This document shows positions 1-12,765 of a stretch of 64,000 nt of DNA, one piece after another (the stretch's first letter is position 1; each line of letters starts with the position of its first letter). Source of the stretch: Berghia stephanieae. Taxonomy: Eukaryota > Mollusca > Gastropoda > Nudibranchia > Aeolidiidae. The notes under the pieces were generated by a model. The model made no database searches, was not told the DNA's origin, and was given only the letters and a program-made list of their open reading frames with translations. The DNA lies in assembly GCA_034508935.3 (NCBI GenBank), contig CM067444.1, forward strand, positions 883,348 to 947,347. Direction: 5' to 3'. The translations under genes and the position numbers were made by a program.

Positions 1-1285
1 GGTATACAACTTTGCCCTGAATTTGATTTTATATAAAAGTTAAGATGTTAAATAAACGAGCCAGCATGAAATTTTGATTTACCAAGTTCTAATCTTTTAA
101 TTATCCAAAGCTAAATTATACCCTACTTTATCCATAATCAAAAGTTATACTAAATTGTCATTGATTTTAAAATAAACTACACCAAACGATAGAGTAATTT
201 CTCCTGAAGAAAATAAGACATCAATCATTAAAATCTATCCATAAACAAAAAATCTATGGAACTTTTTCTGAGACCCATCACTCAAAAGTCCAAAAAATCG
301 GGTCACAGCCACTAGCCCATTTATCGGCTCCCTGCTGGAGGGCCAAATGGACGTTTACCAAAGTACCTACCATATATTGACAAAATGTTCGTCTTATCGA
401 GGACAAGGCATTTACATTAATAAAGAGGATGATAAACATTTTTATTACATAATATTACGCAAATGTTACAGAAAATTAAAAACTCGGCTAGACGTAAGAA
501 ACAATTTGCTAGAGATATAGACACTTGATAAATGATAACAAACAAATATATGCGAAAGAAACTTGATGGCAAAATAAAATCAAAGCAATTGGTGTTTTTA
601 AAATATCGATTTTATTAATATCGGGTTTCACAAAGAGAAGAAATAAACGAACTTTTAAAACAAAAACTGTAAAATATCCACAAATAAAGTTGGAAAGTAT
701 GTAGAGAGGTGGGCCTTTGGCCTACCAACCTCCGCTGGACGTCCAACTCGCCTTGAGCATGCATTCACGTAAAATATAAAGATTTTTTTAAAAAACCTAC
801 CTCTGTTTCAAAAACTAGCATCTTTCAGCTTTCTAAGAAACATTTTGATTTTTCAGAACTTTAGTTCGTTAAAAAAATACCGGCCAATCTGACCCGTTGA
901 GTCGAATGAAAACGAAATTTTGTTGTTTACACGGTTCAAAGGAAATGCCGTAAATAAGCTTTCATGGACTTCCTGTGTTGTTTTTATAGTGTCACGTGAC
1001 CGTTTTGAGAAATTTGTCGTCTGCTACAAATAATTAGACCGGTAGGGGGTAGATATTTTCGTTGGAGCAGAGAAAAAGTGAGTATTATTTCTTGGACTTG
1101 TAGAGAGGCCTAGGGTCCACCAGCAGTCAAGTTGATTGAATAAAAGAAAAAAAGGCCTTTTTTATCCGCCGCCACCACCACCGTGAGAGTGGAGAGGGGG
1201 GGGGGGGGGGGGGGTTGCATGATGAAGACGAAAGGGAGACGTGTGGCTTGGTGACGTAGAGCTTGTCAACGATGCTGGCAGATGT
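1..1285. other. Gene-free stretch
   Basis: I see no convincing exon, RNA gene or mobile element here. The sequence is AT-rich with short stop-broken frames. A run of about 18 G lies near 1196-1214, a place where read accuracy is usually poor. Confidence 0.5.
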
Positions 1286-1765
1286 TCTTAACCCCTTAAC
1301 AGCGAAGCAGATTTTTTGCTTTCAGATAATAGTTTGCTTTTATCTTTATTATTGTTAACGGGGAATACAGCGTTTCCACCAAGAGAGCAGTCAGACTATC
1401 GCAACTCGGACTTCAATTGTCTATAATCGTTTTGCCGTTACTTGTCTTTTGATGAAAGAGGATTTGGTGTTAGGTCAAAGATCGAATTTGGCCGCTAAAG
1501 GTTGCATTGCTACTGGGTTTGCTCCCCCCCCCCCACCCCCCCCCTCCTTTTTTTCTTCTTTTTTTTTTCAACTTAGTATTGTTGATTGCTATTTCCTTTT
1601 TTTATGATTAGCAAGTGCAGTAGGAGTCTCACAGGATGCAGGAGTACTGCAAATAACCCTTTGCCAGTGACATTGATTTTTTTGTTTTCAAATAATAGTC
1701 TTCATTTATATTATTTTTTAACGCAGAAAAAACAAACGTTTCCACCATAAGAGCAGTAAGAATAT

Positions 1766-1832
1766 TGATAAAAAGCGCTTTGAGCACGTTGGGTGGATAT
1801 TGCCCTATATAAAAGCTCAAGTTTTTAAATTG
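1766..1832 (+). mobile_element. SINE 3'-tail fragment (family A)
   Basis: The 'gcgctttgagcacgtt' and 'ggatattgc..tatataaaag' blocks match the 3' ends of the tRNA-derived SINEs at 34290 and 44553. Only the tail is present, as expected for a 5'-truncated retroposed copy. It interrupts the older repeat described at 1286-2890. Confidence 0.6.
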
Positions 1833-2037
1833 TAATTTGTTTTTTGTCTTTTGATGAAAACGGTAAGATTTTATTTTTGGTCCAAGTAAGATTGATATTC
1901 GCCTTTAAAAGGTTAAGTTGTTTTGTTTTTTCAGGGTTTTTTTGTTTTGTTTTTCAAATGCGGATACGCTGCTTCTTTTTTTTTTTCCTCAACTGGCAAG
2001 CTATCGCTGTACTTACCCGCATGGCTTGCACACACAA

Positions 2038-2110
2038 AAGGATACATCTAGGTCACAAAACCTTACATCCAGGTCACAAAATCAGACAACTAGGTCACAC
2101 CTCAAGACAT
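2038..2110 (+). repeat. Short ~21-bp tandem repeat
   Basis: About three imperfect copies of an 'aggtcacaaaa' unit. No function is evident. Confidence 0.5.
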
Positions 2111-2898
2111 CTCTGTTTCGTTTGTTCCAAGATAGCAAAACAAACCAGACGTCTTGGAGTTCGAAAGAGCTTTCCATATAATATTTGGTATTTGCAAGAC
2201 CCCCAGAAACCAATTCCCTATACAGCTCTTGTGCACGGTTACTTATGACCTTGATTTCTTTCGTACCCACCCCAAAATCCCACTTATTGTGTGTTATAGG
2301 CAGAACATAATAAATAGCTGGGCTGCCACGTGCGTGACTAAATTGGCCAAAGAGAGAATCTATACTTTGGCATTAGACACCAATTACCTGATGTCTTGGT
2401 TTTTAATCCTAGCCGAGTGAGAGAGAAAAAACAAAACAATCATACATGTATCTGCAAACAGCAGAACGTTTTCATTTTACATTGAGATGGGAAGGGATAA
2501 CACTATGATAAGAAAGAAAGAGAGAGAGAGAGATGAGAGAGAGAGATGGGCGGGGGGATGGGGGGATAGTAAGGGGGAATGGGAAAAGATGAAAGAAACA
2601 ATGGGTTGCCTGATGACGTAGATCAAAGGATTGTTACAGCGGTGTTCACGGAGCGTACTTCGTGAAATTTTAACCTTTTACAGTGACACTGATTTTTTTT
2701 CTCCAGATTGCTTATGCAGAATAAATCGTTTCCACCAAGAGAGCAGTAGTAAGAGTATATTTCGACTCGGGCTTCAATTAAACTATAAATCGCAAAGCTT
2801 GTCTTTTAATGATAACATTAAGACTAAGATCTGGAGTTTGGGGAGTGTAAGATGGAATCTCGCCATTAATGGTTAAAATTGTTTTGATTAAACAAAAC

Positions 2899-2899
<1 letters not shown>

Positions 2900-2943
<44 letters not shown>

Positions 2944-2954
2944 GCGCGCGCGCG
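2900..2954. repeat. (CA)n(CG)n microsatellite
   Basis: About 20 CA repeats run directly into seven CG repeats. A shorter interrupted CA tract lies at 3088-3118. Alternating purine-pyrimidine DNA of this kind can adopt Z-form; that is a known property, not something shown here. Confidence 0.9.
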
Positions 2955-3199
2955 GTCACGACAGCGAGGACCATCACTGACAGAATGTTGCAACGGTAAA
3001 CGGTTTACGTGTACATAGATCCTGAGGCTAGATGCCCCGTTACCGTGTACGTAGGCACTCCCAAAAAAAAAAGGAAGAAAGAAAGAGACACACACACACA
3101 TACACACACACACACACAGTCTCGCATCCTCTACGAACTAATTTTGCGCACCAATTTTTACTGCACTTATGCACCAAATTGCATACCTATCTAGGGACA

Positions 3200-4650
3200 C
3201 TTTTTTTCCGTATCTTTTTCTCAATAAACTTTTTAAAAAACCTTTGTTTTGCGCGGCAGGCACTAGGGGGCACCAACCATTGAATCAGACGAAAAACACA
3301 CACGATTTAGCGAGGAATGAATCATGAAAATATTTAGGATATAATTTCAAACACAACTTTTGATATTCATCAAGGATTGTCTAGTACCGAATGTTTTTTG
3401 ATAGAAAACAAATGTATCTTCAAATCTAAACTGCTTTTGACGGTAAGCGGTAAGTTTTTTATTTATTTTTCTGTCCAAACGAATGATTTGTCCTGGTATA
3501 GAAGCTAAGTATTGGTAACACCGGCTCACCTCTCTATTCAAAATAAAAACATAGTAAATAATATCTGAAAATATTATGGTCTAAATTTAATACATAACTA
3601 AATTTGAAATATCGATATCGTTGGGCAGCCATGATGAGAAGATAATGTAAACATGGCTTTTCGGCGCAGAGTTAGATGTTATTCTAAAAACAAGCGTTTC
3701 TATTTAAAAAACACACGCTGTAAATTAAAAAATAAATGCATTTGAAAATTGCCAAATTTCAACTTCAAATAACTTCTGGAATTTTAATAGATTTTTGTCA
3801 GCATTTAAAAGGAAATTTAAAGACGAAAATAATGATACCAAAATATCTGCGACATTCCTCTTTATAACGAAGTTATGTATCTTTAATTGAACCCCCCAAA
3901 ACGCGAACAGCAATTTTCAGTCACAACTTTCCTATGGGCGAGTTGGGTCACAATTTGACTGTCACTGCTGCTGCTCACTAAACTGCCTAATTTAACGGAG
4001 GCCTTCCATAAGCTCCTCGTGCTAAGGGAAATAACCCAAATATTTCCTGAACTAATCCAAAGAAAAAACACAACCTAGTCTAGTACCTTTAACTAACCCT
4101 AATAGGAAAAACGAACACCCTATCATCTTTACTGAGACTTATAACTAACCGACACTAATAGCTAATTGAAAAAACATCCTCCGACCTCAAGCTAACCCTA
4201 ATAGTAATCGAAAAAAAACTAAAAAAACTAGGACTGCATCACAAATCAAAATGGCGGCCGAGAATCAAAATAATGTCAAATTAGGAAGTTTTAAACTTTC
4301 ACAAATCTATCAAGGTTTGTTCTAGTTTTTAAAATGCTTCTATATGATGACAAATTGAATAAATAAACGCCTGACAAAAGATCCACGGTGAAAATACAAA
4401 TTGAAAGAAATGCTAGAACGAGGAGCTTTCGGAAGGCCTCCCCAATTTAAATTAAATGTTCATGTGAAAATTTGGACTAGATGAGAGTTCTTTCCTGATG
4501 GTATCCGTTTTTTCTTTAACATATTGACCAAAGCGAGTTGGTAGATCTGCACGATCGATGCGTCTGTTGTCCCAGCAGTTCCTTGGTCAAGGCTTGACTT
4601 AGTAATTTAAGCGCTTAGTGTCTGGTGTCTCGAAGTTATAGTGCTATACA
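3200..4650. other. Gene-free stretch
   Basis: Only short stop-limited frames and AT-rich sequence. I see no family-level match, no tRNA-like fold and no clear terminal repeats. Confidence 0.45.
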
Positions 4651-4659
4651 AGTTTTCAG

Positions 4660-4660
<1 letters not shown>

Positions 4661-4717
<57 letters not shown>

Positions 4718-4763
4718 TATTATTATTATTATTATTATTATTTTTATTATAATTATATTATTA

Positions 4764-4806
<43 letters not shown>

Positions 4807-4842
4807 TTATAATAATTATTATTTTATTACTATTATTAAACT
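4661..4842. repeat. (ATT)n microsatellite
   Basis: About 180 bp of nearly pure ATT with a few interruptions. It creates long spurious poly-Ile, poly-Leu and poly-Tyr frames. Similar tracts at 43088 and 60319 suggest that some of these are LINE tails, but no LINE body is visible beside this one. Confidence 0.9.
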
Positions 4843-5118
4843 TTATTATTGAGTATTATAAAATAAAGTGGGGTTCACAAGTTATTTTAAAAAGAGGAAT
4901 ATTTTTATCACCTAAAAATCAAATCCAGGGCAATAACTGTGCATGTGAATTGTTTAACACAAAAGAAAGTTTTTGTGTTCTTAAACTTAGATATGTTTTA
5001 AAATATCTATAATTTACAAGTAATAATTAATTGTTAAATTGTAGATAGCCTCATTTGAACTTTTGTGAGGTCTGGTTCACCTTTCATATTCTCGAATTAG
5101 GCAACCAAGCTCAATGTT

Positions 5119-5740
5119 GTGAGAGATCAGTCAAGGAAAGGACATGGCCAGCTGTTAACTAGAGGCCTAGCGGACCAGAACAAAGCCCCAAATGTAAATT
5201 CAATTAATGCAGGCACAATTTCGGTGAACCATTTACTTTCCGGAAAATCTTTTCTTGTCGATACCGGTGCTGAAGAATCCGCCAACTCACATGACCATAG
5301 ACAGATAGTGATAGGTCCTTATCTTGTTGCTGAAATTGGATCGATCATCAAGACCCACAGCGAAAATTATTTTTCTAAAATTGACAAAAAGGAAAGCTTC
5401 GGCTTCACACAGCAATTTTGGATTGCTGACGTCGCAAACCCAATTCTAGGAGTAGGAGCAGTTTTTTTGCACATCATCGTTTGGCCATAGATTTGTCAAA
5501 CCAAATATTGGTTTCCTGGACAGAGCAGGGTTGTACACGCACACAGCACCTGCCACCAGAAAATTGGACTTTACAAAATGCATTCCTGATACGAAGTCAT
5601 TTTATGAGAAATTCCCTACTCTTTTGGTGCCAGCGCTTAGAAAAAACAAACATGGTGTGAATCATCACCTCCTGACCACTGGCGCAGATCGAAGTTGCTT
5701 CGTGACGCCCTATACTTTTCGAAGAATTTGACATCTCGCG
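5119..5740 (+). mobile_element. Ty3/gypsy-type pol fossil, protease region
   Basis: A short coding remnant carries the retroelement aspartic-protease signature (LVDTGAE) and downstream sequence typical of the protease region of Ty3/gypsy pol (WIADVANPILG). No LTR pair, reverse transcriptase or integrase is visible nearby, so this is an isolated fragment. It is broken, with several breaks, and looks old. Confidence 0.65.
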
Positions 5741-6235
5741 AATTAATCTTCCTTTAAAAGTTTAAAAATTTCAATTTAACTTATTGCTTTTCGTCAAGCT
5801 GTGTGCTTTGTTAAAATCGCTCCCTCACTATTTATGTACATTCCTTCCCGGTCGTTTGTTCCAACCATCACTATGTACGCAAGACACGTCTCGTGACTTA
5901 TACAATGTAAGAGAGATGAGCACAAAAGCTATGTGCCGCCTTGGCTTTAACAATAGAATATAGAAAGAAAGTCATAGCAGGAATGTAGTTTTATCGACCT
6001 TGACCATGAACATCTACTGTCTTTCATTCAAAAATAAGAGTATTGATAACTAAATAGCTTACGAGTTCATCTCATAACAGGGTGCTGCTCACTGCAATTA
6101 AACACTAAAACGAAGATCAGATTAATAAATATAGGCTAAACAAATGATTTCTTGCTTAAATAAATATGGACAGTCTAAAACCAAAAGTAAACTATTTTAC
6201 TCACAGACTAAGAGCCCGTGTCACCAAAAACAAGA

Positions 6236-6578
6236 AACCATCATCATCATCATCATTGTCAGTACCACCACTATTTCATCGTCATCACTACCACCAACCA
6301 CATCATCATCACCACACCACCACTACAACCACCATCATGCATCGTCATTACCACCAATGCAACCATTCATTTTTACATGTAATATGACACTTCTATTTTA
6401 GAGCTTTAATTGACTTGAAAAAAAAAGGGGGATTTTGAATGGTATTTGACATTATGTTTGCATCATATTATAGATAGGATTTTGTATGCAGTGATTCTTT
6501 TTTCAGTCTTGAAATTCCTCTGAGTGATGTCTGAAATTCCTGCAAGTTAAAGTTGGGACTCAGAGATATGAATCATTT
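6236..6578 (+). mobile_element. Partial copy of the ACC/ATC-array element (right part)
   Basis: A short ATC/ACC-rich array (6240-6360) is followed by an arm containing 'gaaattcctctgagtg' and 'ctgaaattcctg' blocks. The arm resembles the right arms of the copies ending at 25149 and 27406. The left end is not recognisable and the right terminal repeat is degraded, so this is an older partial copy. Confidence 0.5.
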
Positions 6579-6782
6579 ATATTATTGAGATGGTTTGTGT
6601 TTACTTTTTGGTACAACATCAATAATATAACCAAACATATTTTCAATTCATCCAGTAAGGAGAAAGAAAAACTAATAATTGGATTTGAATCACACTTCTA
6701 GCTGTAGACGTTACCTTTACCGAGTTTATTACATTCAATTTTAAAACCTTTGCCATCCACAGAATTGAAACTGACTTGAATT

Positions 6783-9545
6783 ATGTACACGAGCCCCCAG
6801 AGCAAACAATTTAAAATGCCTCGCCTGTTTGTGGTATTCCGCACATTTGACAGGACATGGAATAGTGCGATGTATACACGGGAATATTCAAACCTCGATA
6901 TGGACACATCCAGTGGTGATATTCATTTCACATTTCAAGCTGAGCACATTGCTGGTGTGAGACAGACTTCAACAACAAGGAGAAGTATTTATTTTCTACC
7001 TGAAGATTTCTATGTCCAGCCTCATCGAGGACATGCTCCAATTTTCTTTGGAATCAAAAGTTTTTCTCTACACAAACATTGTAAGTCATTGTGTTGTCTA
7101 TCAGCACCGATTTATCCATATTCACATTCAGACATTGTGGAGGAGAAGCTCAGCTTTATTGACAATGAACCCATTGACAGTTCATCCAATTGTGTTTCAT
7201 ATTTTGTTTTACCTATAAATAAATGCACACTTGTTGTTGATGCGCATGTTGCATCTTGTTTACAATCAGAATTCAGCAGGAGCAGAAGTTTTCGTCAGAG
7301 GTTCTTTCAAAGAATAAGATATACATGTGGATATAGAAATTGTACATTGGACTATGAGCAGTGGACTGTAGAACAACGGGAAGCTTGGGACAATTATCTC
7401 ACCATCCCATTCATGATGGATGTTATAGCCGTTTGGCCCTGGCAGAAAATTGATCATTTATGGTAAGTCTTATCAGCCATTATTTCTTTTGTCCTCCTTT
7501 AATTTTGATTTAATGTGTCAATGTTATCCTTTTACCTTTGATCTAATTCAGACACTGATAATTGAAATGATTATCACCTCAGATGGGTCTAAAACTATTT
7601 GATCAGCAATGATGATGATGAAATCATGTCTCTAATTAGAAATATATTGACATTCATTAAGTGTGAAATAAATACATTAATATATTGTCAACTCAATATT
7701 ATATCAAATAGATTGTTACTCACTGTTATGAGTAAATAGTTAATGCTATGTTAATTTTTTTTTTTTCAGGTCAGATAGGATAGTCAATCTTGTAAACAAG
7801 CATGTGGTGCTTGAAGAAAGTTTGGCTTGGCTTTCAACTCTTGGAGGTGCCCATTCTTCTCTTGGTGAAACATTTTTGGACCATGTAAGCTGTTTAAAAA
7901 ATAAAATGCATAAATAAATGCCAACATGTGATATAGTATAGTAGATACTCTGGTATCATTGCTAGGACATTGGTCTGTCATCATGTGCTATAGGGCGGTA
8001 TTGGTCTCATGTCATTGGCCATGCATAGGCTCATTGGTTGGAAAAGAGCACGTTGATAGGCTCAAGTACTAGATGATGATAATCTGAAATGAGGAAAAAT
8101 CAGTCCAAATTTGATATTAATGTAGTTATTTCATAGTTTTCTTTTTTTTTTTTTCTCTTTTTTTGTTGTTGTTATGTGTGCATATCTATGGTCTTGTGCA
8201 GTATTACCACATTGACACTTGGTTTTCTTGATTTATTCTTAGTTTTATTAAATGGCTTTCGAGTTATATTTAGGATCAAAACAATGAAAATACGCATTGG
8301 AGGAGAGTGAAAGCTTACCTGCTTTATCCTTTGTAAACAGGAGAAATACATGCACAAATTATGTATTCACGGGTCTCACCATGCCCCTTTTCCCACCATC
8401 TTGTAAACCCTGGAATAACGACACCCCGTGATAAAGACATAAATTTCCATTCCCAAGCAAAGTCATTATCCAGGGTTTGCACTGTAAGATGTTATTTTAG
8501 GGTTTTTATTACTAATAGTATATATATTTAGCACAAAAAAATCAGGACAAGAGGCCTTTATCGCTAATCCAGGGGGTCATTATTCAAGGGTGTCATTATC
8601 CAGAGGCTGCACTGTACTAAATCTGTAACTAAAATCTTTGAACAAATAAATTAAGAGAAAATTATATACAGCTAACAGATTTAACAAGGTTTACATTTAT
8701 GATAGTTTATAAAACTTGATGGTGTACTTTTGAGAAGCATTTTGCATACATTTTTCCTCTAAGTCTTTAGACCTGGTAAAAAAAATTCTTTGTGTTAGGG
8801 TGGAGTGTTATACAAAGAGTAGCAAGAATTTGTACTGATGAAAACTACAGAACCTCGGGTAAATACTTGCTCCATGTGCCGTACTCTGATTTCAATGAAC
8901 TTTCAAAATTATTGTTAAAAAGACATTAGGAAACATATTTCCACAAATTCATTAGAGAGTCATTTTTCAGTCAGAGCCAATCTGTGTCTCGTGTGTTTAT
9001 TTGTATGTCCCTATTGTAAAGTCTCATATTGATAACCTTGGAAAGAATTTTTGACTGTTGTTAATTTTATGTTCCTGGAGTAAATTTCCATGATTTGCCT
9101 CATTTGCATATTATTATTATGCAAATCAAAATGTATATTTTTATCCTTGATTTAAAAAATTATTTTTCTGTTTTTGGTTTTATAAGGCGGAGAGAGCCGG
9201 TGAGATATCTGCATATCAGTTGAAACTTGCCAGAGAGCTGGGGAATGAAATCATGATTGCCAGATGCTACCTTTATTGGGCCTGGAGTTTGTTACAGAGG
9301 ACTATCTATCGGAGTGTAAAATTTGCATCATGTAAGTCTGGAAATATTGTTATGATGATCATTTATTGTGGTCGTATTAAAAACAGTGTTGATTAATACA
9401 ACTTTGTCTTGTATTCAGCGGTACTTAGACTTGTAAAATAATATTTCATAAAAATCTATTCTAATTCAGGGAGTATTGTTTGAGTCTGACATGCTTCTGC
9501 AACAGTTATTTGAATTGCAAGAGTGCACGCTTGACTATACAGATA

Positions 9546-9615
<70 letters not shown>

Positions 9616-10482
9616 TGTGTGTGTGTGTGTGTGTAGTGGTGGGACAGAGAGGACGTGTTTTGGTGGTCGCTTTGCCTATTCCTACTTTTTATTGATATTT
9701 TTCAGGGATGTGATTTTATTTTATAAAACTTACATTTTTATTCATCTCTTCAACGTTTTTGCAGAGAAATATTTTTTAAACTGGATTCATTGGAAAGATT
9801 TTAGCAGTGATGGACATTTCCCAATTAGAGAAGTCCCACTGTGTTGGGTTTTTGTGCTTTTGGCTTTGGGGGCCGTGTTAGGTTTTTGTGCTTTGGCTTT
9901 GGGGGCCGTGTTAGGTTTTTGTGCTTTTGGCTTTGGGGGCCGTGTTAGGTTTTTGTGCTTTTGGCTTTGGGGGCCGTGTTAGGTTTTTGTGCTTTTGGCT
10001 TTGGGGCCCGATTTGAAAAAATCAAAATCCTGATTTTAAAAAATCTTGTACTGTTTTACTGGCTTTGTCGTTTGAGAGCTATGGAATAGCAATGACGTTT
10101 TCTTGAGAGTCAATTGATCCCCTGATCCCCTGGGCCATTACTTACATTTAAATATGTTGTGAGTGTCTTTGTATATTTTATATTTTGACTTTCATGTTAG
10201 TTTGTCTTTTTTATTTTTAGAAATACATGGAGATATGTAAAGAAGATCAAATGCTCTGACAAAGTGCTCACCAACATGTGCAAGGCTGTATGGAGTCGTC
10301 TGCAATACAAAAAATCACTGATAAATAAGCCAAAGGTCAGGTGTTCTCCAGTTACAAAGGACTCTGGGTACTCGGATATGGATGGGTCTGCTGGATGTGG
10401 TGTGCAGCAGAAGGACAGAGACTTAAACTACAGTGATTCGATCAAACATTCCAGAATTATGCATCAAGTTGAAGTTTGTTAA
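6783..10482 (+). CDS. Conserved multi-exon protein of unknown function
   Basis: Not recognised by name. Exon 1 runs from 6783 (or the internal ATG at 6816) to 7462 and encodes about 225 residues rich in aromatics and Cys, ending in a WPWQKIDHLW segment. Exon 2 (7770-7884) begins by completing the split Trp codon. Exon 3 (9187-9331) reads AERAGEISAYQLKLARELGN and continues as a helical segment resembling a TPR-like alpha repeat. A last exon (about 10221-10482) has VLTNMCKAVWSRLQYKK, continues the helical pattern and ends at TAA. AATAAA follows near 10534. All these sites are GT-AG. The phase between exon 3 and the last exon does not close, so an exon is missing from this model (a candidate starts near 9471) or there is a base error. 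The lengths and the helical pattern argue for a real gene. I infer a cytosolic or scaffold-like role only from the lack of a signal peptide. Confidence 0.6.
9546..9635. repeat. (GA)n-(GT)n microsatellite
   Basis: A long GA tract runs into a short GT tract, within the last intron of the gene at 6783-10482. It produces an Arg/Glu-rich spurious frame. Confidence 0.9.
9841..10010. repeat. 34-bp tandem repeat, about five copies
   Basis: The unit contains 'tttttgtgcttttggctttg' and 'ggggccgtgttagg'. The copies are nearly identical, one being shorter. It lies in an intron of the unknown gene. Confidence 0.85.
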
Positions 10483-10764
10483 CTTGACATTTTCCCTTCA
10501 CACCACTATCCTCTATAAAGCTAATGTTAATCCAGGAATAAATTATGATGTGAAGTTGTATATATTGTATGATTTTATATATAGTGCACTCAGATTCAAT
10601 GAAAACTAAAAATCCCTCCTTTTTTATTTCCTATTTGACACTATTAAAGCCAGCTCGCATTCAATGGAGTTTGTAACCACTTACAACGAAGTAATCAAAA
10701 CTGTGAAGAGCATACCGTGTGGAGACAAGACTGGCATTATAAAAATATAGCATTGGTTTCCAAC

Positions 10765-11012
10765 TCCTGGGTGGGGTTCCTGACCTCCCATAGTGGGCAG
10801 GGGGGTACTTACTGTGTCTTCTATCCCCTTATATCTGTTTTCCAACTTGCTTTCTGTCTTTATTCCCAGTTCCCCTATGTTTTACTTTTTCTTGGGTGCT
10901 TTAATTGTAATTCTAGAACTGTTTACTACCCCATTTTCTTCCTTTTTACTGGCACTGATATAACCTAAATGTGTTGCAAGTGCCGTAAAACCCTTAAAAG
11001 CAAACAAACAGC
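10765..11012 (+). mobile_element. SINE-like interspersed repeat, family C
   Basis: The 5' block includes 'gacctcccatagtgggcag' and 'ctatccccttatatctg'. The 3' end is 'atgtgttgcaagtgccgtaa' followed by an A/C-rich tail of aaacaaac type. The same ends recur at 11745, 12766, 14488, 44270, 50535 and 50905. No RNA polymerase III boxes are clear, so SINE is an inference from size, tail and copy number. Confidence 0.55.
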
Positions 11013-11399
11013 TTACCAACTCAGAGAACTTTATTACACACAACCACTATCAGGAAGACCAATTTTATATTATAATACACTGAAAATAGTGGGTAGGGGT
11101 AGGGTGACACTCACAGTCACATCACAATGGGATGATTTTGTCTCTCTTTGTGGGGTTATGTGATCATTGTAGGTTGGGTGTGTACCAAGACAATACGTGT
11201 AGCTACTATAAGAAGTTGTTGGTGTGTACGCGTGTCATTTGAAGGTGGGTTGTGAAGAATAGAAGTGAGGAGATTACATTTCTGAACTAATGGCTGTGAG
11301 GGGTAGGAGTGGTGGCTGGAGATGGGGTTACCTAGGGAACAAATTATACATAATCTGTGAGGAAAGGTGGGGAGATGGTCTATTAATCTTAACCCATCA

Positions 11400-11480
11400 G
11401 GGTGTCCAGCAAGGTCGTAATTTTGACCTCTTGGTCGTAAATTTGCATCCATGGTCGTAAAAAAGTCGTAAGTTTGTTGT
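11400..11480 (+). repeat. 'cagggtgtcc' repeat with gtcgtaaa units
   Basis: Begins 'cagggtgtccagcaaggtcg' and carries short 'ttggtcgtaaa(t)tttg' units. The related copy at 49382-49520 has the same start and a 28-bp triplication. It looks like one end of a short mobile repeat whose other end is unclear. Confidence 0.45.
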
Positions 11481-11744
11481 TTCAAAGAATTTTAAAATTC
11501 TTTAAATCATTGAAGAATTAAATGACGGATGCAAGCAATGACGAGGATTCATCTAGTGGCGGCCATTTTGAAAATCCTAAGCATTAATCAAACATAGTCT
11601 AACCATTGTAATGTCCCTTGGTGGTCATTTCGCTCCCCAATTGATGTTGGGAGACTCCTTTGATCAAGTCTCTGGAGTAGTAAGAAATTACTATGAAGAA
11701 CATGACCAAACCATGCTTTTTTGTGTGTGTGGAAATCGTGTTTT

Positions 11745-12200
11745 CCAATTGCTATCTGTCTTTGTCTTAGAATGAGATTACTTGACCTGGCCTGAGTCCT
11801 TGACTGGGAGGGAAACGGAAACAGTCGAATGTATAGTTATAGTTTTGGGAGATGATATTTTTAAATTGTAAATCATCTCTCTGTTATGTACTGTTATTTT
11901 TTTAAATTTTAACATGATTTATAAATATTTGAATGCATTCCTTTTAATGGGGACCTGTGGTGGTATCTGGTTGAGACTTTTAGGTGATCTCAAACTAAGT
12001 GCACTGATAATGTGCTCTTGGAATCTATATCTGTTTCCTATTTGAACCAATTTCCTTTTGTCTTACTTTTTCTTTCAAGTCCTTTTAATTGTACATCAAG
12101 AATGTCTTTCCTATCCAATATTTTCTTCCTTTTTACTGGCGCTGATATGACCTGAATGTGTTGCAAGCGATGTAAAACCCTTAAAACAAACAAAACAACA
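11745..12200 (+). mobile_element. SINE-like repeat, family C
   Basis: Shares the 'tgagactttaggtgatctca' type middle block and the 'gacctgaatgtgttgcaagc' end plus an A/C tail with the other family-C copies. About 450 bp, non-coding. Confidence 0.55.
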
Positions 12201-12765
12201 AAATAGCATTCTAAAAATGTGAAAAAAAAACAAAAAGAAAATATAATATACGTGCAAGAATTGGTATATATATATATTTTTTTTTTTCCTTATATGAGAG
12301 CCTGGGGTAGGCTACATTTGTAGCCCTCAGTGCAAGAGACGGACATGAGAAACGTCATGCATGTCTCTCAAAAACTACCCTACTCACTTTTTCAAACGAT
12401 TTTTCAGTATCACTTTTATAAATCAAAATCATAATTTTTGAGGAATTGTCCAACTTTGGGGCAAATCCGTTGACAAATATTTTATAGTAAAAAAACAGGC
12501 GTTGGGGTACAAATGTACCCCACAGTACAGGAATATGATAAACAATCACCCAATCAACACAAAAATGTGATTAACTTCTTTGTGTGGTGCACAAAACAAG
12601 CTTTCATACCATTAATATACATAAATAAAGATTTGAGAAAAAAATAAATAAAGAAGGAATTTAATTATTTTCACTGCGTTTTTTTTCATTCACTTCAATG
12701 TTTGTTTGGTTTGTTTCAATGTTCGTTCTTATTTTAATCTCTTACTCTTAATGGAATTGTCTAAA

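Larger units (their letters stand above)
1286..2890 (+). repeat. Three diverged copies of one ~200-bp interspersed repeat
   Basis: Copies lie at about 1286-1510, 1650-1900 and 2660-2890. They share a 'taaccctttacagtgaca' type opening, a 'cgtttccaccaagagagcag' block and a 'cttgtcttttgatgaa' block in the same order. All are on the plus strand and clearly diverged. The middle copy is split by a SINE 3' tail at 1766-1832. No coding capacity is seen and the family is not recognised. Confidence 0.6.
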
